DNA of 64,000 nucleotides from Glutinoglossum americanum. Taxonomy: Eukaryota; Ascomycota; Geoglossomycetes; Geoglossales; Geoglossaceae. The notes under the pieces were generated by a model. It was not told where the DNA came from and searched no databases. It saw only the letters and a list, made by a program, of their open reading frames with translations. Below, in pieces: positions 43,401 to 55,700 of the stretch (positions within the stretch are counted from its first letter, which is position 1; every line of letters begins with the position of its first letter). Made by a program: the position numbers and the translations under genes. The DNA is taken from assembly GCA_020080175.1 (NCBI GenBank), contig JAGHQL010000001.1:186001-250000 (forward strand), written 5' to 3'.

Positions 43401-46322
43401 GAAACTTCCTATTACGGCCGCCAAGCTTTCCGAGGATCCGCATCGTCGTGTGGGCATGGAAATGACTGTATGGCGCCGGCTTGAGATGATCCCACAGGGC
43501 CGTCATAAGATCGTCGATGACGGGAGCCATGATAGGATCAAGATAGTCTGCAGTGAGGTTGTCGACACAAAGTTCTAAGGTCCGCAGACCTTGCCCAACA
43601 AGATCTGAGCCGGCTCGTAGCGCAACCACAAGAGGTCTCATTAAGTAGCTCAGGTGAGGCAGAAGATTGCTCAGGCGGGCCGGGACGGTGAGACAGAGTT
43701 CGACATAAAGATCCCGCTCCTGTGGCTTCCGCGCAGACATAAGTAAGTTGTTGAGGACTTCTAACAGCATCTCTAGCAGCGGTAAAATCTCTTTATACAG
43801 ATGCTCAAACTTGCCGCCGCCGATACTCCTGAAGAGCGATCTTAGGAGAAGGAAATAATTCATCGGCTCCTCTGCCGTTGTTGAAAGGTGAAGTGATTTG
43901 ATCACAATCTTACTGAGGTGCGGTAGTAGGACCTGCTCGTTTTGGGTACAGAAAAGCGTCACCGCCATAAACGACAGCTTGAACAATCGGAGGAGAACGG
44001 ATGACTTTCTAACGTCCTTGGTTCCGACCTCATGAATGTGATCCATGAGGAACTGTAGCAGCATCCCACAGAAGCTTGGTGATGTTGCCTCGCTAGCCAG
44101 GAAGAATTGTGGGACGTGTAACAACGCAGTATGTTCAAATATCATCTCGTACAGTCGTGGGATTTCCGACTGAAAGACTTCGTGAAAGGTCGCGGGATCG
44201 ACGCAGTGGAAAACAGTCGCAAAGGTCTCCAATAAATCCTTCTCCTCCTTGCCACTTGAGACCATATAGTGATTCGCCAGGAATTCTACCGGTGACGAGT
44301 AGGTGGACTCTGTGGGTGGCATCTCTAGGCTGTAATAGCGAAATACGTGTGCACCTTCCCGGAAGAGCTTGATGATAATCTTCACCTCCTCAGCGTTGAA
44401 ACCGTACGCCACATCTCCCCAGTTCAGGGGCATATTCGTTGTATCGACAGGCTGCGGCAGCGGATTGCATAATTTGAGAGCATACAACATACTCTTAAGA
44501 CCATTCATCAAGTTTTTGAAGAGAAATTTGTTGTCGGCTACAGGATCTGCGCCTCTATCGCGGGGGCTCGACGTGCAAATAGGCTTTGCGTCGAAAATAT
44601 CAATCTCATCCCAATCCGGCGGTTTCTCTTTATCGGCAAGACAGTTCTCTGGAATGGCATCAATAGTATGCTGAGCATATTGTTTTGTGAGTTTGACAGC
44701 GTTGTGGTACTGCCGACGCATGGCCGCAAACTTCTCAGCGATCGCGTCCAGAATCATGATCAAGAAATGCCTAGCATCAGCTTTGTTAGGAAGCTTTGCA
44801 ATGCAATCTGCCATATTCAGGAGCAGCTTTGCGCTCATTGTTTGGAAGCTGGTGCCGGGGAAGCTGTCGTGCAGATTTTTCGTGTATACTTCCACAGTCC
44901 GTCGGATCTGATCCCTACTCAAGGCGTCCCGTACATGGTGAATCAAGTCGGCTAGCATGCTGTACGCAAGAGGTCTCATAGTTTCGTACACTGTAAGTCC
45001 ATCACCAATGAGAACTCTGTCGTCAAGTAAGTCGTCAATCTTCTTCAGGAAGATTTTCCGGAAGTTGAAATTGATGATATGCCTAATTGCAACAAGCAAC
45101 TCCTTGCGAGCGCCAGACCTTTCCCGGGGACAGTCTTTTAGTAGCCGTACCACGATCTCTGGGAGTGTCGGCAGGAAATCAGACAGTTGTTGAGCGTACA
45201 CTCGAAGTAGATATGCTAGAAAGCTCATTGTCTTCACCTGAGCGGTGATGAAGTCTCCAAACGCAGCACGATTTTTGATGTTCGGGCTCACCCCTGTGAA
45301 AATCGTATTGTGTGTCCTCGCATTCTGATGCTCCCGCTGCTGAGGTCCGGCTTGTAGCAGCAAGACCTCCTTAATGCAGGGCACGAAATCCTTAACGTTC
45401 TTGTGAACGCAGTGGCGGTGTGCTTGGAACACAGAGACCACGATTATTGGGCATTCAGAAAGCACCTTAAATGACTGCATCCCTTTCAACAAAGGCCTCG
45501 TTGTTTGCTGTTCACCCCCAACGTCCGTCGTCAATGCCATAGGCGATCCGGGACGTGGGGACTGAAAATTCGCCACGTTACCAGGAGTAGACGGCATTCC
45601 AGGTGTTGCTCCTTGAACCGGATTATCAAAAGCATCCTTCACCGCCTGTGGCATCTGTTGGAACATCTCCTTTATCAAGTCTAAGAACGGCTGCACTCTG
45701 TCTGCAAGGACTTTTGTGTGTTGTCGTTGGTAATCCATTATCGTTTTCATGCAAAGGACGGCATTATCTTCATTCTCTATCTGCACGAGTCCCATAAGTA
45801 GATCGACCAGGTCCGGCGCATAAGGCTCAAGCGCTTCCGGCGGGTTAAAAGGTAGACGATGGATGATGTCCAGAATGCAGTTTCGTAATTTCTAAACGGG
45901 AGATCATCAATATATATTCACCTAGAGTTCACGCCGCTCAAGGGCCTATACCTGTTCTGCCGATGTGCTAATGAAGACGGGCTTGCTCTGTAGCAGCTGC
46001 ATGAATATCGGCATAAGCTTCGCAAGAAATGTGGGATACGTCTGTCCTTGGAATATGTCGATTGAATCTCTAAGCTCAGCCGCGATGGAAACTTTAAGCT
46101 TGATTTCTGCATGAAGAAAGCCATCAGCCATAAAGGTCGTTTTTGAAGCACGCAAGGGTGAATATAAACGGCACTACTTCGGCAAGAAGCTGTACAGGCT
46201 CTCCTCCAAAAAAGAGCGCAGCTTCCTGCAAGCACAGCTTAGCTCAATGAGCAAAAGCACTCACCCAAATTAGGGTCGCCGAGGCGAGCAGCGAAGACAT
46301 CTACTGGTGTCCTGTCCGCCAT
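34496..46322 (-). CDS. TRA1: Tra1, SAGA/NuA4 subunit, PI3K-related pseudokinase
   Basis: Four exons (46265-46322, 45952-46106, 36034-45891, 34496-35974) encode about 3849 aa, in the range of fungal Tra1/TRRAP. The N-terminus ([37 protein letters not shown]) begins a giant HEAT-repeat region, followed by FAT (for example [58 protein letters not shown]), a disordered Gln/Lys insert and the PI3K-like domain with FATC at the end. In the kinase-like domain [20 protein letters not shown] and [20 protein letters not shown] stand where the ATP-binding and catalytic loops would be, without the usual D-x-N and DFG residues, as expected for this pseudokinase. It recruits SAGA and NuA4 to activators. Two small exons precede the 9.9-kb main exon. 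Confidence 0.96.
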
Positions 46323-47370
46323 CTTTGCTGCGGCACAACCGCTCTCGGACACGGTAGATGGCTATGGGTCTTCTAGCCCGGCCTCACGGCCAGCGGAGAA
46401 AAATGTGCTGGAACCCCTGATCCCCGCAATTCTAAGTTCCCATCGAAAGCTTCCCAGAGACGATAGGAACGTCCGTCAGCCCTACTCCCTTCGAAGTTCT
46501 AGTTGCCGTGTCGCAAATTCCGCGGAGAGCGTCCAGGGTGGTTTCCCTACAGTAGCTGATTCGAATTACTTAATATTGGGCGAAAAGAAAACGTCGTTGG
46601 CACACGGTTAAATAAAAGGCGAAAAAAGGTTCGAAGGAGTTGAATCTAGGAAAGCAAGGCTGCGTCGCGACAGCAGTGAAGCTCGCCACAAACCTTCACT
46701 GCAAATTTCACATTAGAATATATCGTTGCTGAGCAGATGGAGACGGAAGCGGACCTGGAAATTTAGGGGATAGATGCGGCGTTGCGCGGAGCCAGGGAAT
46801 GGTTTGACACAGGCGCAAAAAGTTGCTCGGAACGCGACCCCGAGCAATATGGATTTTGGAGTTTTGGAAGTCGCGGGGGGAACGGCTTGACCACGAAAAG
46901 TTCGAATCACGTGTATCGCCAAGACGGCTCTAACCGCTTTTGCTAAGGCGGCTGAAATAGCCTGCAAGAAAAACATCATTGCGATCATCATAGGCATGAT
47001 CTGTAGTCCGAACTCTGAGTACTAGTTACCTTCAATTATTTGGTTTACACACTCTATGTTAGAAGTCGTCGGTGGGTTCGGAAAACAAGCCCCAGGGCGT
47101 GGGTTCGCCTGCTCCTAACAAGAACTCTAGTAATGTTTTCAAGACCAGCTCGCTCAGATGTTCTATCCTACAATGCTTGGTGAATCGAAAGCTAAAATAA
47201 AAGGAGAATGCTAAAAGTAAAAGTTGCCCATTGGTCGTTGTCGGAATATCTATGGAGGATATATCCAAAAACAAATATGAAAACAATAAAAATGTACCGG
47301 AGAATACAAATTTACAAATTGACAAAATCGCTCTATCATAATCTCATCGCGGCATTCTGACTCGAATAGA
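46323..47370. other. Intergenic, TRA1 promoter
   Basis: About 1 kb upstream of TRA1 on the minus strand, downstream of the DUF4048-like gene. A 94-codon minus frame (46713-46997) starting ATGCCTATGATG is present but shows no known motif and is not called. The part at 47160-47340 is A/T-rich. Confidence 0.5.
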
Positions 47371-49150
47371 TCATTCGCCCTTCTTGATTTTCCCCGCACC
47401 CATCGAGGAAGGCTTTGACCCGCCACCTAGTCCAAGTTGCATGACTTTCTCTAGTGGAGGAGGCGTCAAGCCCTGCCGCTCCAGTTCCTTGATCAATGTA
47501 CTTGCCGTGCGTTTGAGATTTTCTGGCGAGAGATCCGCGAGTGATGGCCAGGGGATGTTGGTGGGAATCTCGACAGAGCTACCCGAAATATGTCAGCATA
47601 GATCTTTTACCCAGACGAATGTGTTGCGCATACTTGGGTCTTGTCTTCGGACTACCCTCATTTGCGGGACCTTCGCTATCTGAGTGGACGAACGTACTGC
47701 TACTCCACCTTGGTGATGATGGGAGCTTCATGTCTGGAGAATCCCAGTTCTCCCAGCTATCGTCATCGTCGTTGGCCTCTTTACGCTGTTCCGCGAGCTG
47801 TAGTGCAAGTCCGGCCTTATTCCTGGTGTTCTTCTGTCGTATGGCAGTCTTCTTTGGAGTTTGCACACCATGCTCCTTCCAGAACGAGTCTTTGACACCA
47901 ACAAGGGTACCTTTCCCTCCATCTTCCGACGACTCTGGTTTTGTGTTTGGCGAGGCCATTTGTCCATTCGTATTCCGTCCATTGCTTCGAAGACTATTTT
48001 TACTTCCCTGCCTCCTCGCGCCCTTTGGCGCTGAAGCGAGAGTAGGCGACGTTGTCGTTCGCGAGGCTGTGGCACTCACCCCCTCTTCGCCCACTGTAGC
48101 TTGTCGTAGATCCTCAATAAACGTCCATAGGCCTTCTTTGAAATCCTCGGCCATCTGCCGCCCGGTCCGAATAAGAGCATCCCGCTGTGGACCTTGGAAT
48201 GAGTTTCGTGATCTTGCCGTGTTGCTATCGTCGCCCTCAGCGAAATCGGGCGATTGTTTCGAGGCTACAGAAGGTTTTGATGACGTAAGTGACATCGGTG
48301 GTGATAGCTCTGGCTTGCTGTCTAGAGGCCCATCGCGTAGTTCGACATTGAGATCTGTAGGTTGAGGAAATGGTTGAGGGGATTTCAGCCTATCCGGACT
48401 CAACAACGACAAGGTTCGTGTGTGCCTCTGCCCCGAAATGACCTTTCTATGTGATGACGTCGAGGTCTTCAGCCCGCCATTAGCCAAGCCTCCATTCACA
48501 ATCGCCCTCCTCCTCCTCTGTTCTGCATTCCATAGCTCCATGTTTTCTACCTCCTCCCTTGAGAGGGCCCCAACACCGCCACGGCCTGACGAATTATTAT
48601 TCACAGGTCTCAACGGCTCTACGGCCCTAAGTTCGCCTCGTTTCTTCGTTGCCTCATGCATTGCCCACTGCCGCTTTAGCCTTTCCAGTTCCCCCTCCGC
48701 TCGCCCAAGCTCTTCACGCAACTCCAAAACTCGCCGTTCGTGTGCTGCTAGTGCAACAAGGAAACTGACAGAGTCCTTTGTCGGAGAGGGGACGATATCA
48801 CTGTCGGTTTCGATGGGGGATGCGGGAGTTATAGGCGTCTGCGATGTGGAGGAAGACGTCGATTGCCTTGAATTGTTAGTGCTGAAGGGTTGGATCGGAA
48901 AGCTCAAGGAGAGTCTTTTGCCTCCGCGTGCAGCACCAGCCAAGGACATTGAGCGAGAATGGGAGCATAAAGGTTTGCGTATCTGAGGGTCTTCTGGAGC
49001 TGCAGTCGAGCTAGGTAGTCCGCCAGTTTGTTCATGGTCCAGGGGTGACTTGTTGGAACTCGTTTCGCCCCCTAAAGTGAGGATAGGTGGGTGCTCCACA
49101 GAAGATTGACTATTCGTAAGTGAAACTAAGTTTGTAGCCTCCCGTTCCAT
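47371..49150 (-). CDS. DUF4048-like fungal protein of unknown function
   Basis: Two exons (47634-49150, 47371-47578; 55-nt intron with GTATGC donor and CTGAC branch site) encode about 574 aa. The protein is Ser/Pro-rich and mostly disordered. A conserved coiled coil at about 125-170 (SFLVALAAHERRVLELREEL; LERLKRQWAMHEATKKRGE) follows a Ser-rich stretch with LSLSFPIQPF. A second conserved patch is GRQMAEDFKEGLWTFIEDLR near 345-365. The C-terminal exon reads IPTNIPWPSLADLSPENLKR then GLTPPPLEKVMQLG. This combination matches my memory of the fungal DUF4048 family; the name should be checked. A cytoskeletal or trafficking adaptor is possible but unsupported. Confidence 0.75.
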
Positions 49151-50037
49151 GGTGTGTAACTAGTTGTGCTAAGGATTTGTGTTTTGTACGAGAGTTATGG
49201 CTAGGGTCGTTAGGGTATCATGCTGGTGTTTGTTGTTGTTTCTAGAGATAATTTGGGCGCAAGGATTAGTGCAGGCGAGGCGGTCAAGGATACAGAAATA
49301 AAACGGTTTCATAGGGGATTTCTTGGCGCGACTCGTCATCCTCACCACCAAGACCGGCTTGGAAACGCAGCGTCCCCAAAGAAAGGCTACTATGCTCAAT
49401 TACGTTAATTTCGCATTTCCGCTCTCCTCGATATTGTGTGATCATTCTAACTCATTCGTTTCTTGCGTTCTACCTGATATTACATGAATGCGAGGCGGAG
49501 AAATAGATCAACCAATCTTGAATCGGGACCAAAAAGGTGAAATACATGAACGAGGAGAACCCTTCGGAAGAAAACTTCGAAGCAGAGACAGAGAAGCCAA
49601 GCCGTCTTGTGAGAAACGCGGGGAGTCGCACCAACCGCAAGTACTCGCCATCTAATCCTTCATGGACGTTGATGGGAGGGATATGGTATAGTACATAGGT
49701 TTACAATGCGGCGACGCATCCAAGTGTCTGAATATCTATGCTCAGAAAGTAGTAGTGCATGGGGTATACGCATGACTATAGGTGAGAGTGGATAACAGCA
49801 GCAGATACAAGGATCGGTCCAACTCGGGCTTGCAGGACTAATCCACAGCTGCATGTATCACAGTACCCTAGATGTGGAGGAGGAGAATAAAAAAAAAAGA
49901 AATCGCCATCAACCGTGAATCATGAAGTTCATATAGCGTTCAATTACTACGGCCTCACTCACAGTCGATAATAGTTCAGGAGTCTGCAGCTTACCAGACC
50001 CTGACCAAAAAACCTGGTTGTGGGCTCGCTGCTCTTC
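49151..50037. other. Intergenic
   Basis: About 0.9 kb holding the DUF4048-like promoter and the kinase gene 3' flank (both minus). No feature recognised apart from an A-run near 49890. Confidence 0.5.
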
Positions 50038-52113
50038 CTACACGACAGGCCATCTTGTCTTCAGGCCCTCGGCCCATCTGCTGTAGAGGACGTCGGCTAG
50101 GAGCTTCGTGTGTTCCATGCCAGGAACTAGTCGCCCTGGAAGGTTCATCTGATGGTTATCGGTCCAAATGTCCTCCTCGGGTACTTGTAGAGACTGGCGC
50201 CTCCTATGACTCCTGAGGTGGGGATTGTTGGTTGCGAGCACTAGCTTAGGCTTTTGAGGGGTGTTCTGGTTTGTCGACGGGAGGAGCGATGAGAGCTTCG
50301 GATCACTGCACCGATATTAGCATCTACACAGGATATGAAACTTTGTGCCACTTACCTATATACTTTCTCAATAATCAGCTTCAACAGTTGGTACTCTCCT
50401 TCCGGGTCAATAGTATCTAGTGCGCTCCATGCGTCTGCCACACGGGACAAGGCTTCGCGTTTGGCGTGTGTGCTGGTCTGCGAATGAACTTCCTGGAAGG
50501 TGTTTTCAACAATAGAAGAATATACTCTCCGCCCAAGGAGTGATTCTTTTGTCACAGTCTCTGCCAAGGGGGGCCTATTCTCATCCTGTCCCGCCATTGA
50601 CGACTCGGGAGATATATTCGGGGAGTTGTCAGACACCCGTCTAAACTGTCGAACCGTGGAACCGCTATTCCCGAAGCTCATATCGGGGACCAGCGGTTGC
50701 TTTTGACCGCTTGGTCGCCGCGCAGGAGATGCAACTTTGGCTGACGATCGTCTCCGCTCACTATTCTTTTGTAAAGTCGGATCTATGGGCGCTTTCTGCT
50801 GATGCGGGCTACCGTTGATATCTAGCTGTTGGAGAGCTTCCTCTGGCGTGCTATGTTCCATTAGTGATAGCTTTCGTCGCTTTTGTGTACGTTTTGAAGC
50901 AGGTGCTAGGGTCGGCGCCTTAATAGTGTCAAAGATCCATTCGTCCCGTTCTTCTTTTACGCTCATCGTATTCCTAAAGCAATATCAGCGAACCCAGACT
51001 CCCTGAAACCTGGAGGAAGAAGCCCTACATAGTTTCCTCGTAGAGCCGAGGGTGGCTCGTTCTCCCACCTTTACCACCAGTCCATTCCTGTCTTCTCTCA
51101 ACTAGCTCCTGCAACGCCTCAACCTTTCCGGCTCCACGTATGAACTTATGTCTCAACAATTCCCTTGCGGACGGCCTCCTATCAGGGTCCTTAACCAGAC
51201 AGGCGGCCACAAAATCCTTGAGCTCTCGGCTGTAGTTGCTTCCCTCGAGCCTTGGAGCAGGCGCTTTTGGTATCAGGAAAAGCACCTTCATTGGGTGAGT
51301 ACTAGCGTTCGGTGGCTCGCCGTTGATCATCTCCATTGCAGTAATGCCCAGTGACCAAATATCTGCCTTGAAGTCGTACCCAGCCTGCTGAATGACTTCT
51401 GGGGCCATCCAAAATGGAGTCCCAACAAACGTGTTTCGCTGAGATTTGATATTAGTTAGCTGTGCTGCGACACCAAAGTCCGCAAGCTTGACCTTGCCGG
51501 TCGAGGAGAGGAGAACGTTTGCGGCCTTAATGTCCCGGTGGATCTTGCCTTCGCGGTGGAGGTAGTCAAGACCGAGGAGCAGTTCCCGACAAATGACTGC
51601 AATATGGGTTTCGTTGAAAGGGCCAGGTTTCAGCTAGAGAAGGTTAGTTAGAGCGAAACAATCTCGAAATGGTGTTTAATCCCATACTAAGTCCAAACAT
51701 GATCCCCCACCAAGATATTCCATGACTATCCATAGCTTGTGTCCCCGAACGAAGCTGGCCTTGTACTGCGTAACAAACGGACTAGCGCATGTGCTGAGAA
51801 CCGCAATTTCTTGCTGAATCTCCTGAATATCATCTTCGCTGGACTCCAGATCAATCTGTACTAGAATCAGCATCAAGAATCTATGGCCTCGCTTCGGCAT
51901 AAAGAATGGAGACGCACATGCTTAATGGCGACGATATCGCCAGTTGCGCGCTCGATAGCTTTGTAAACAACGCCGAAACTCCCACCTAAGCGCACATCAA
52001 TCAGATCAGCACCAGCTCAAAAGAGCTTAGAATCGCAGTTGGAATATGGATCTCCTACTCCCTAGCTCCTCGAGAACCTGGTATTGGCTCGCCATTGCCG
52101 CTTCGGTCGCCAT
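50038..52113 (-). CDS. Ste20-family protein kinase, germinal-centre type (GCKIII/Mst-like)
   Basis: Six exons (52059-52113, 51918-51985, 51688-51855, 51029-51633, 50356-50973, 50038-50305) encode about 593 aa. The kinase domain starts almost at the N-terminus: glycine loop [17 protein letters not shown] lysine at residue 40, [11 protein letters not shown] with Asp131, [10 protein letters not shown] with Asp149, the GCK signature [20 protein letters not shown] and the conserved [20 protein letters not shown]. All catalytic residues are intact. The C-terminal half is Ser/Arg-rich, with conserved short blocks ([47 protein letters not shown]). By this layout it belongs with fungal Mst3/Sid1/Nak1/Kic1-type kinases acting in septation, polarity or MOR/SIN signalling; which orthologue cannot be decided from sequence alone. 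Confidence 0.92.
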
Positions 52114-54192
52114 GTTTAACCGCTGAAGAGTCCAAGACACGGACAGTAAGAGCGTATTGCGAGAAGAGCAAAACGTAGCTTCTCAAGCGTGGCCAAAGGC
52201 GAGCAAGGCGATGACTTTGGACACGGCGCGCAAGGGGTAAAGGTAGATGACAGAGGCGGAAGGATCAAGTTGAGGATAGATTCCGGTCATTCGGCAAAGC
52301 GAAAATTAGGTGGTAAACACATCTCCCAAAGTAGCTCTAGCTCAAACCCGTTGCTTGGGCGATGCAGCCTGCAAGGATTCATGCCTTAAACGACAACACT
52401 GCCTTTGGAACAAAATATCGAACGGCTCTGACGCCGCAAAAGAATGAAGGAGGACGAGGACGAAGATGATATATACTCCTCCATCACAACAGAATTTTAG
52501 TACCTCACTGCCAAAGTTTGAAAAGATCCGGAGCACAGGTTTTTTTTTTTCCTTCGTTACATATCCTGTACGGTGCATGGTGAGTCTTGGATCCCGGTTC
52601 AAGGTACTCCCTCCTCCTTGCAGGCGACTCCATGTCCAATCACCGACCATCATGGTTTACTAGAACAATATCGAAGACGCTCTGACGTTTTTGATCTGCT
52701 TCCGGATGTTTTAGTAAGTGCTGGCGGTTATACAAGGGTTCAGATTATGACGCTTGACTGGGAGTGCGTAGTATTTCGTGCACAAAGCCTCTGCAAGGCG
52801 GTCGTCACTGGAGGAAAATAGTGCCTAGCATATGTAGTACGGCGACCTAGTAGCCATGGCAATGAAGTGTTCCCTCAAGGCTATCAGAATATGATGGGCG
52901 GCTTAAACTGGAAGCTCACAGTCCGATAAGCACCATATTTGAAAGGTTCTATCCGATTCGGGCTTCGAATGGATGGAAGTATCAACCGAGGACATCCTCT
53001 AACACCAAACACCGCTTCAGCAAACCCCCGGCGCCTAGACACTAAACCTCTAAGAGCCACCGCTACTCCCAGCGACGAATAGCCCAGGACCCCCTTCCTT
53101 GAATCCAGGAGAAAGGTTTCCCGGCTTAGCAGATGCCCAAGAAAAACCCCATCCAACAGCGTCGCGACACTCACGCGTCGAAGACGACGGCGCCCGGCAA
53201 GGGTTCCGGACACCCTGCTCACGCGTCCCAAAGAGCTGAACAACCATACACACAGCCTCAGAAGAAAAAAAGAAAAGAAAAAGGTAAAAGAGATAAAGAA
53301 AGAAAGCAGGCAACGAGACAGCCAGACAGAGAGACATGCAGCATACCACCTACCTGCCATGACACCACAGTACGTGTGTGGTCTCGAACCGCATGACCAT
53401 CCATAATAGCAGACACACGAAGAAACGCGAACGAGAGACTGGACCGGCAATCCCCATCCACCTGCCCGCTATGTTCTAGGTTGGAGAAACCGATGACTCC
53501 CATCACTCACGCAGAGTACGGCACCCCACCCACACCTCTCCGTACCACCCCATCCCACCCTATCGACATAAACCCGACCCCACCCAATCGCCCTCTCGAA
53601 TGTTAGAATTTAGACTACGACTCAGTAGATAGGTGTGTGGGGGACGTGACCCCCTAACCCGACGAAACGCGTAACGCCTCAGAACCCTCTCCGAGTATCC
53701 GAGATGGTAGGCATACGGCGCGTCTAAACTGCGTTGGCGAAACCCCTTCCTCACCACCCATGGTTGATCCATCGTGTCGTATGTGCCTCAGTTTTGGGAC
53801 GTAATAGTACTTTAAAAGGCCCGCACATATCCCGATCCGGTTCCATTAACGGTGAATACCTCAAGATGTCACCAGGCGCGCCCATAAGAGAGAAAAAGCT
53901 AACGTATTTATTTTTTTTTTCCCGAAATCTGAACCTGGTGAGGACCCCCAAAAACCAACACGTTATCTGCTGATATGATGGGTACGGTACAGCGATTAAA
54001 CAAGAATCTTATTGAACAAAACTGCAGCATTGGTATTAAAAAAGGATATATAACGAGCCCCCAACTCCAAGACAGAACGCCGAAAGGAACTCCCTTTGAA
54101 AGAAACCGAATAAACCCGCGGAGCAGATAGCCAGACCTGGACGAGAACAAGAACGAGAATCCTAACAGGAGAGAGAACAAGGAAAGGGAGAT
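52114..54192. other. Long intergenic region
   Basis: About 2.1 kb upstream of the kinase gene (minus) and downstream of the KEN-box gene (minus). It contains poly-T runs near 52539-52551 and 53910-53921 and a purine-rich A/G tract at about 53262-53306. A 188-codon minus frame at 52884-53450 translates this tract to a Phe/Leu-rich artefact and is not called. Confidence 0.5.
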
Positions 54193-55700
54193 TCAAAACA
54201 CTGGAGAATCTTCTGCATCTGCTTCACACTTTCTCTTGAGAGGGTTCGTCGGCCCATGAGTAACATCAGTCACTGCATCCATCTGAAAAACCTCCTCATC
54301 ACTTGCACTCCCGCTATTCTTTTCTTCTTCAGCATCCGCCTCATCACCACTGCCGCTCTCCCAGATCACAATCTCCTCATCCTTCTTCCCGAATCCAGAG
54401 AAAGTAGGTGCGCTACTCGGCCAGTTCCCCTGCTCCTCTCGCTTCTCCATAAATTCTTTCCTCTCGTCTTTGATGGAGGCGAAAGGATTGACACGTGGCC
54501 GGCCCGGGGTCGCAAAGGACGGTACATGGAATTCGCGCGGGGAAATTGATTTTTCTGCTGGAGAAGAGGTTACAATGACGAAAGACGTGGCATCCAGGCC
54601 TTCACCGTGAAAGTCTGCTGGGCGGAGATCGCCAAGAGGGGCGCGGTAGTAGGGGCTGCTTTGGCGTTGGCGAGCCTCGCGAGACCTCTGAGGCTTGCTC
54701 GCCGGCCCAAACGAAGTGCTAGGGGTCGCAGGTGCATTAGCGGGCTCCGCCGGAGTCTCGGAATCAAGCATGGGAGGGATGTTCTCCTTTCCGCGATCGT
54801 CCTTTTCGCGTCGCCTGCTCTCATCGTCGGAAATATCAAGAACACCAGTGGAAAATTCCATGATATTGGTAAGAGTTTCCTCAAGCGTATCCTCATGAAT
54901 TTCAAATTGCCAGGCTGCCGGAGTCGCGCGCTCTCCCAGAGTCGGAATATGTATCTCTTGTAGAGGTGTCGAGCGAGCCTTCGGTTTGTAGTTAGGGATA
55001 GTACCGCTCAGGGCAGCGTCGATAGAAAGCGGCGCTGCATTTTGAAGACTGGAAGGAGGATCGATCCGGGTGAACGGTGAGGATGTTCGCCGTTTACCGA
55101 TATTTCCGAGGATTTTATTCTTCGGAGACCTGCCAGCAGGTGTAGATAAAACTGTATTGGACAAACCCGGTTTATGGAGGCCAAAGGCATCACGCTTCTG
55201 AGAAAGACCAGAGCCAAGTTTGTTCCGGCGAGAAACAGGCGTGTTTGCCAGCCGGGCCGGGCTCTGCGAGGGCAGCAGTTTGACAGTCTTCTTTAGGTCG
55301 TTAGAAGCGGGTGTGTCAGTTAGAACGAAAAGTGATTTTTTAGCCGGAGTGATATTGCATTTAGTGGACGGTGAATTGTACGACCCATCAACATTTTTCA
55401 CACGTTTCGAAGGTGTATCTAGTAAGGAGGGGTCGATATTCTCAGAGTCGGCCTCAAATGTCGAGACGGGTGAGAAGCGGCGCTTAACAGGAGTGGACAA
55501 TGTTGTAGGTAAAGCTGTGACAGAGCGTAAGAATCGGTCTAGACAAACAACAATATAGGTAGAATATTTCCGAACAAAATGAAAATACTTTGAATCATAC
55601 CATTCTGACGGTTCTTGATGTTGGCAAGATTTCGAAGCCGAGGGCTGTCGAGAGAAGCAAAGGGCTGCCTCGGGGAAGATACAGGGGCACAAGTAGCCAT
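54193..55700 (-). CDS. Unknown 473-aa protein with KEN box and CDK-type sites
   Basis: Two exons (55601-55700, 54193-55514) encode about 473 aa. No folded domain is recognised; the sequence is Ser/Pro/Thr-rich and acidic at the C-terminus. Full CDK consensus sites (S/T-P-x-K/R) occur early: STPVK at 40-44, DTPSK at 66-70 and ITPAK at 88-92, with many further S/T-P dipeptides. A KEN box (GKENIPP) lies near residue 275. Short blocks that look conserved are GTIPNYKPKARSTPLQEIHI, WQFEIHEDTLEETLTNIMEF and APLGDLRPADF. The pattern is that of a nuclear protein phosphorylated by CDK and degraded by APC/C, which is inference only. The start ATG is the first in frame with the exon-1 donor (AATG|GTATGA). 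Confidence 0.8.

Noticed and set aside
46713-46997. 94-codon minus-strand frame upstream of TRA1 with a hydrophobic start
   Set aside because: Considered as a small membrane protein (Yos1/Ksh1 type), but the sequence does not match either family and lies in the TRA1 promoter region.
52884-53450. 188-codon open frame on the minus strand with hydrophobic stretch
   Set aside because: The Phe/Leu stretch is the reverse translation of an A/G-rich simple tract and no family is recognised.
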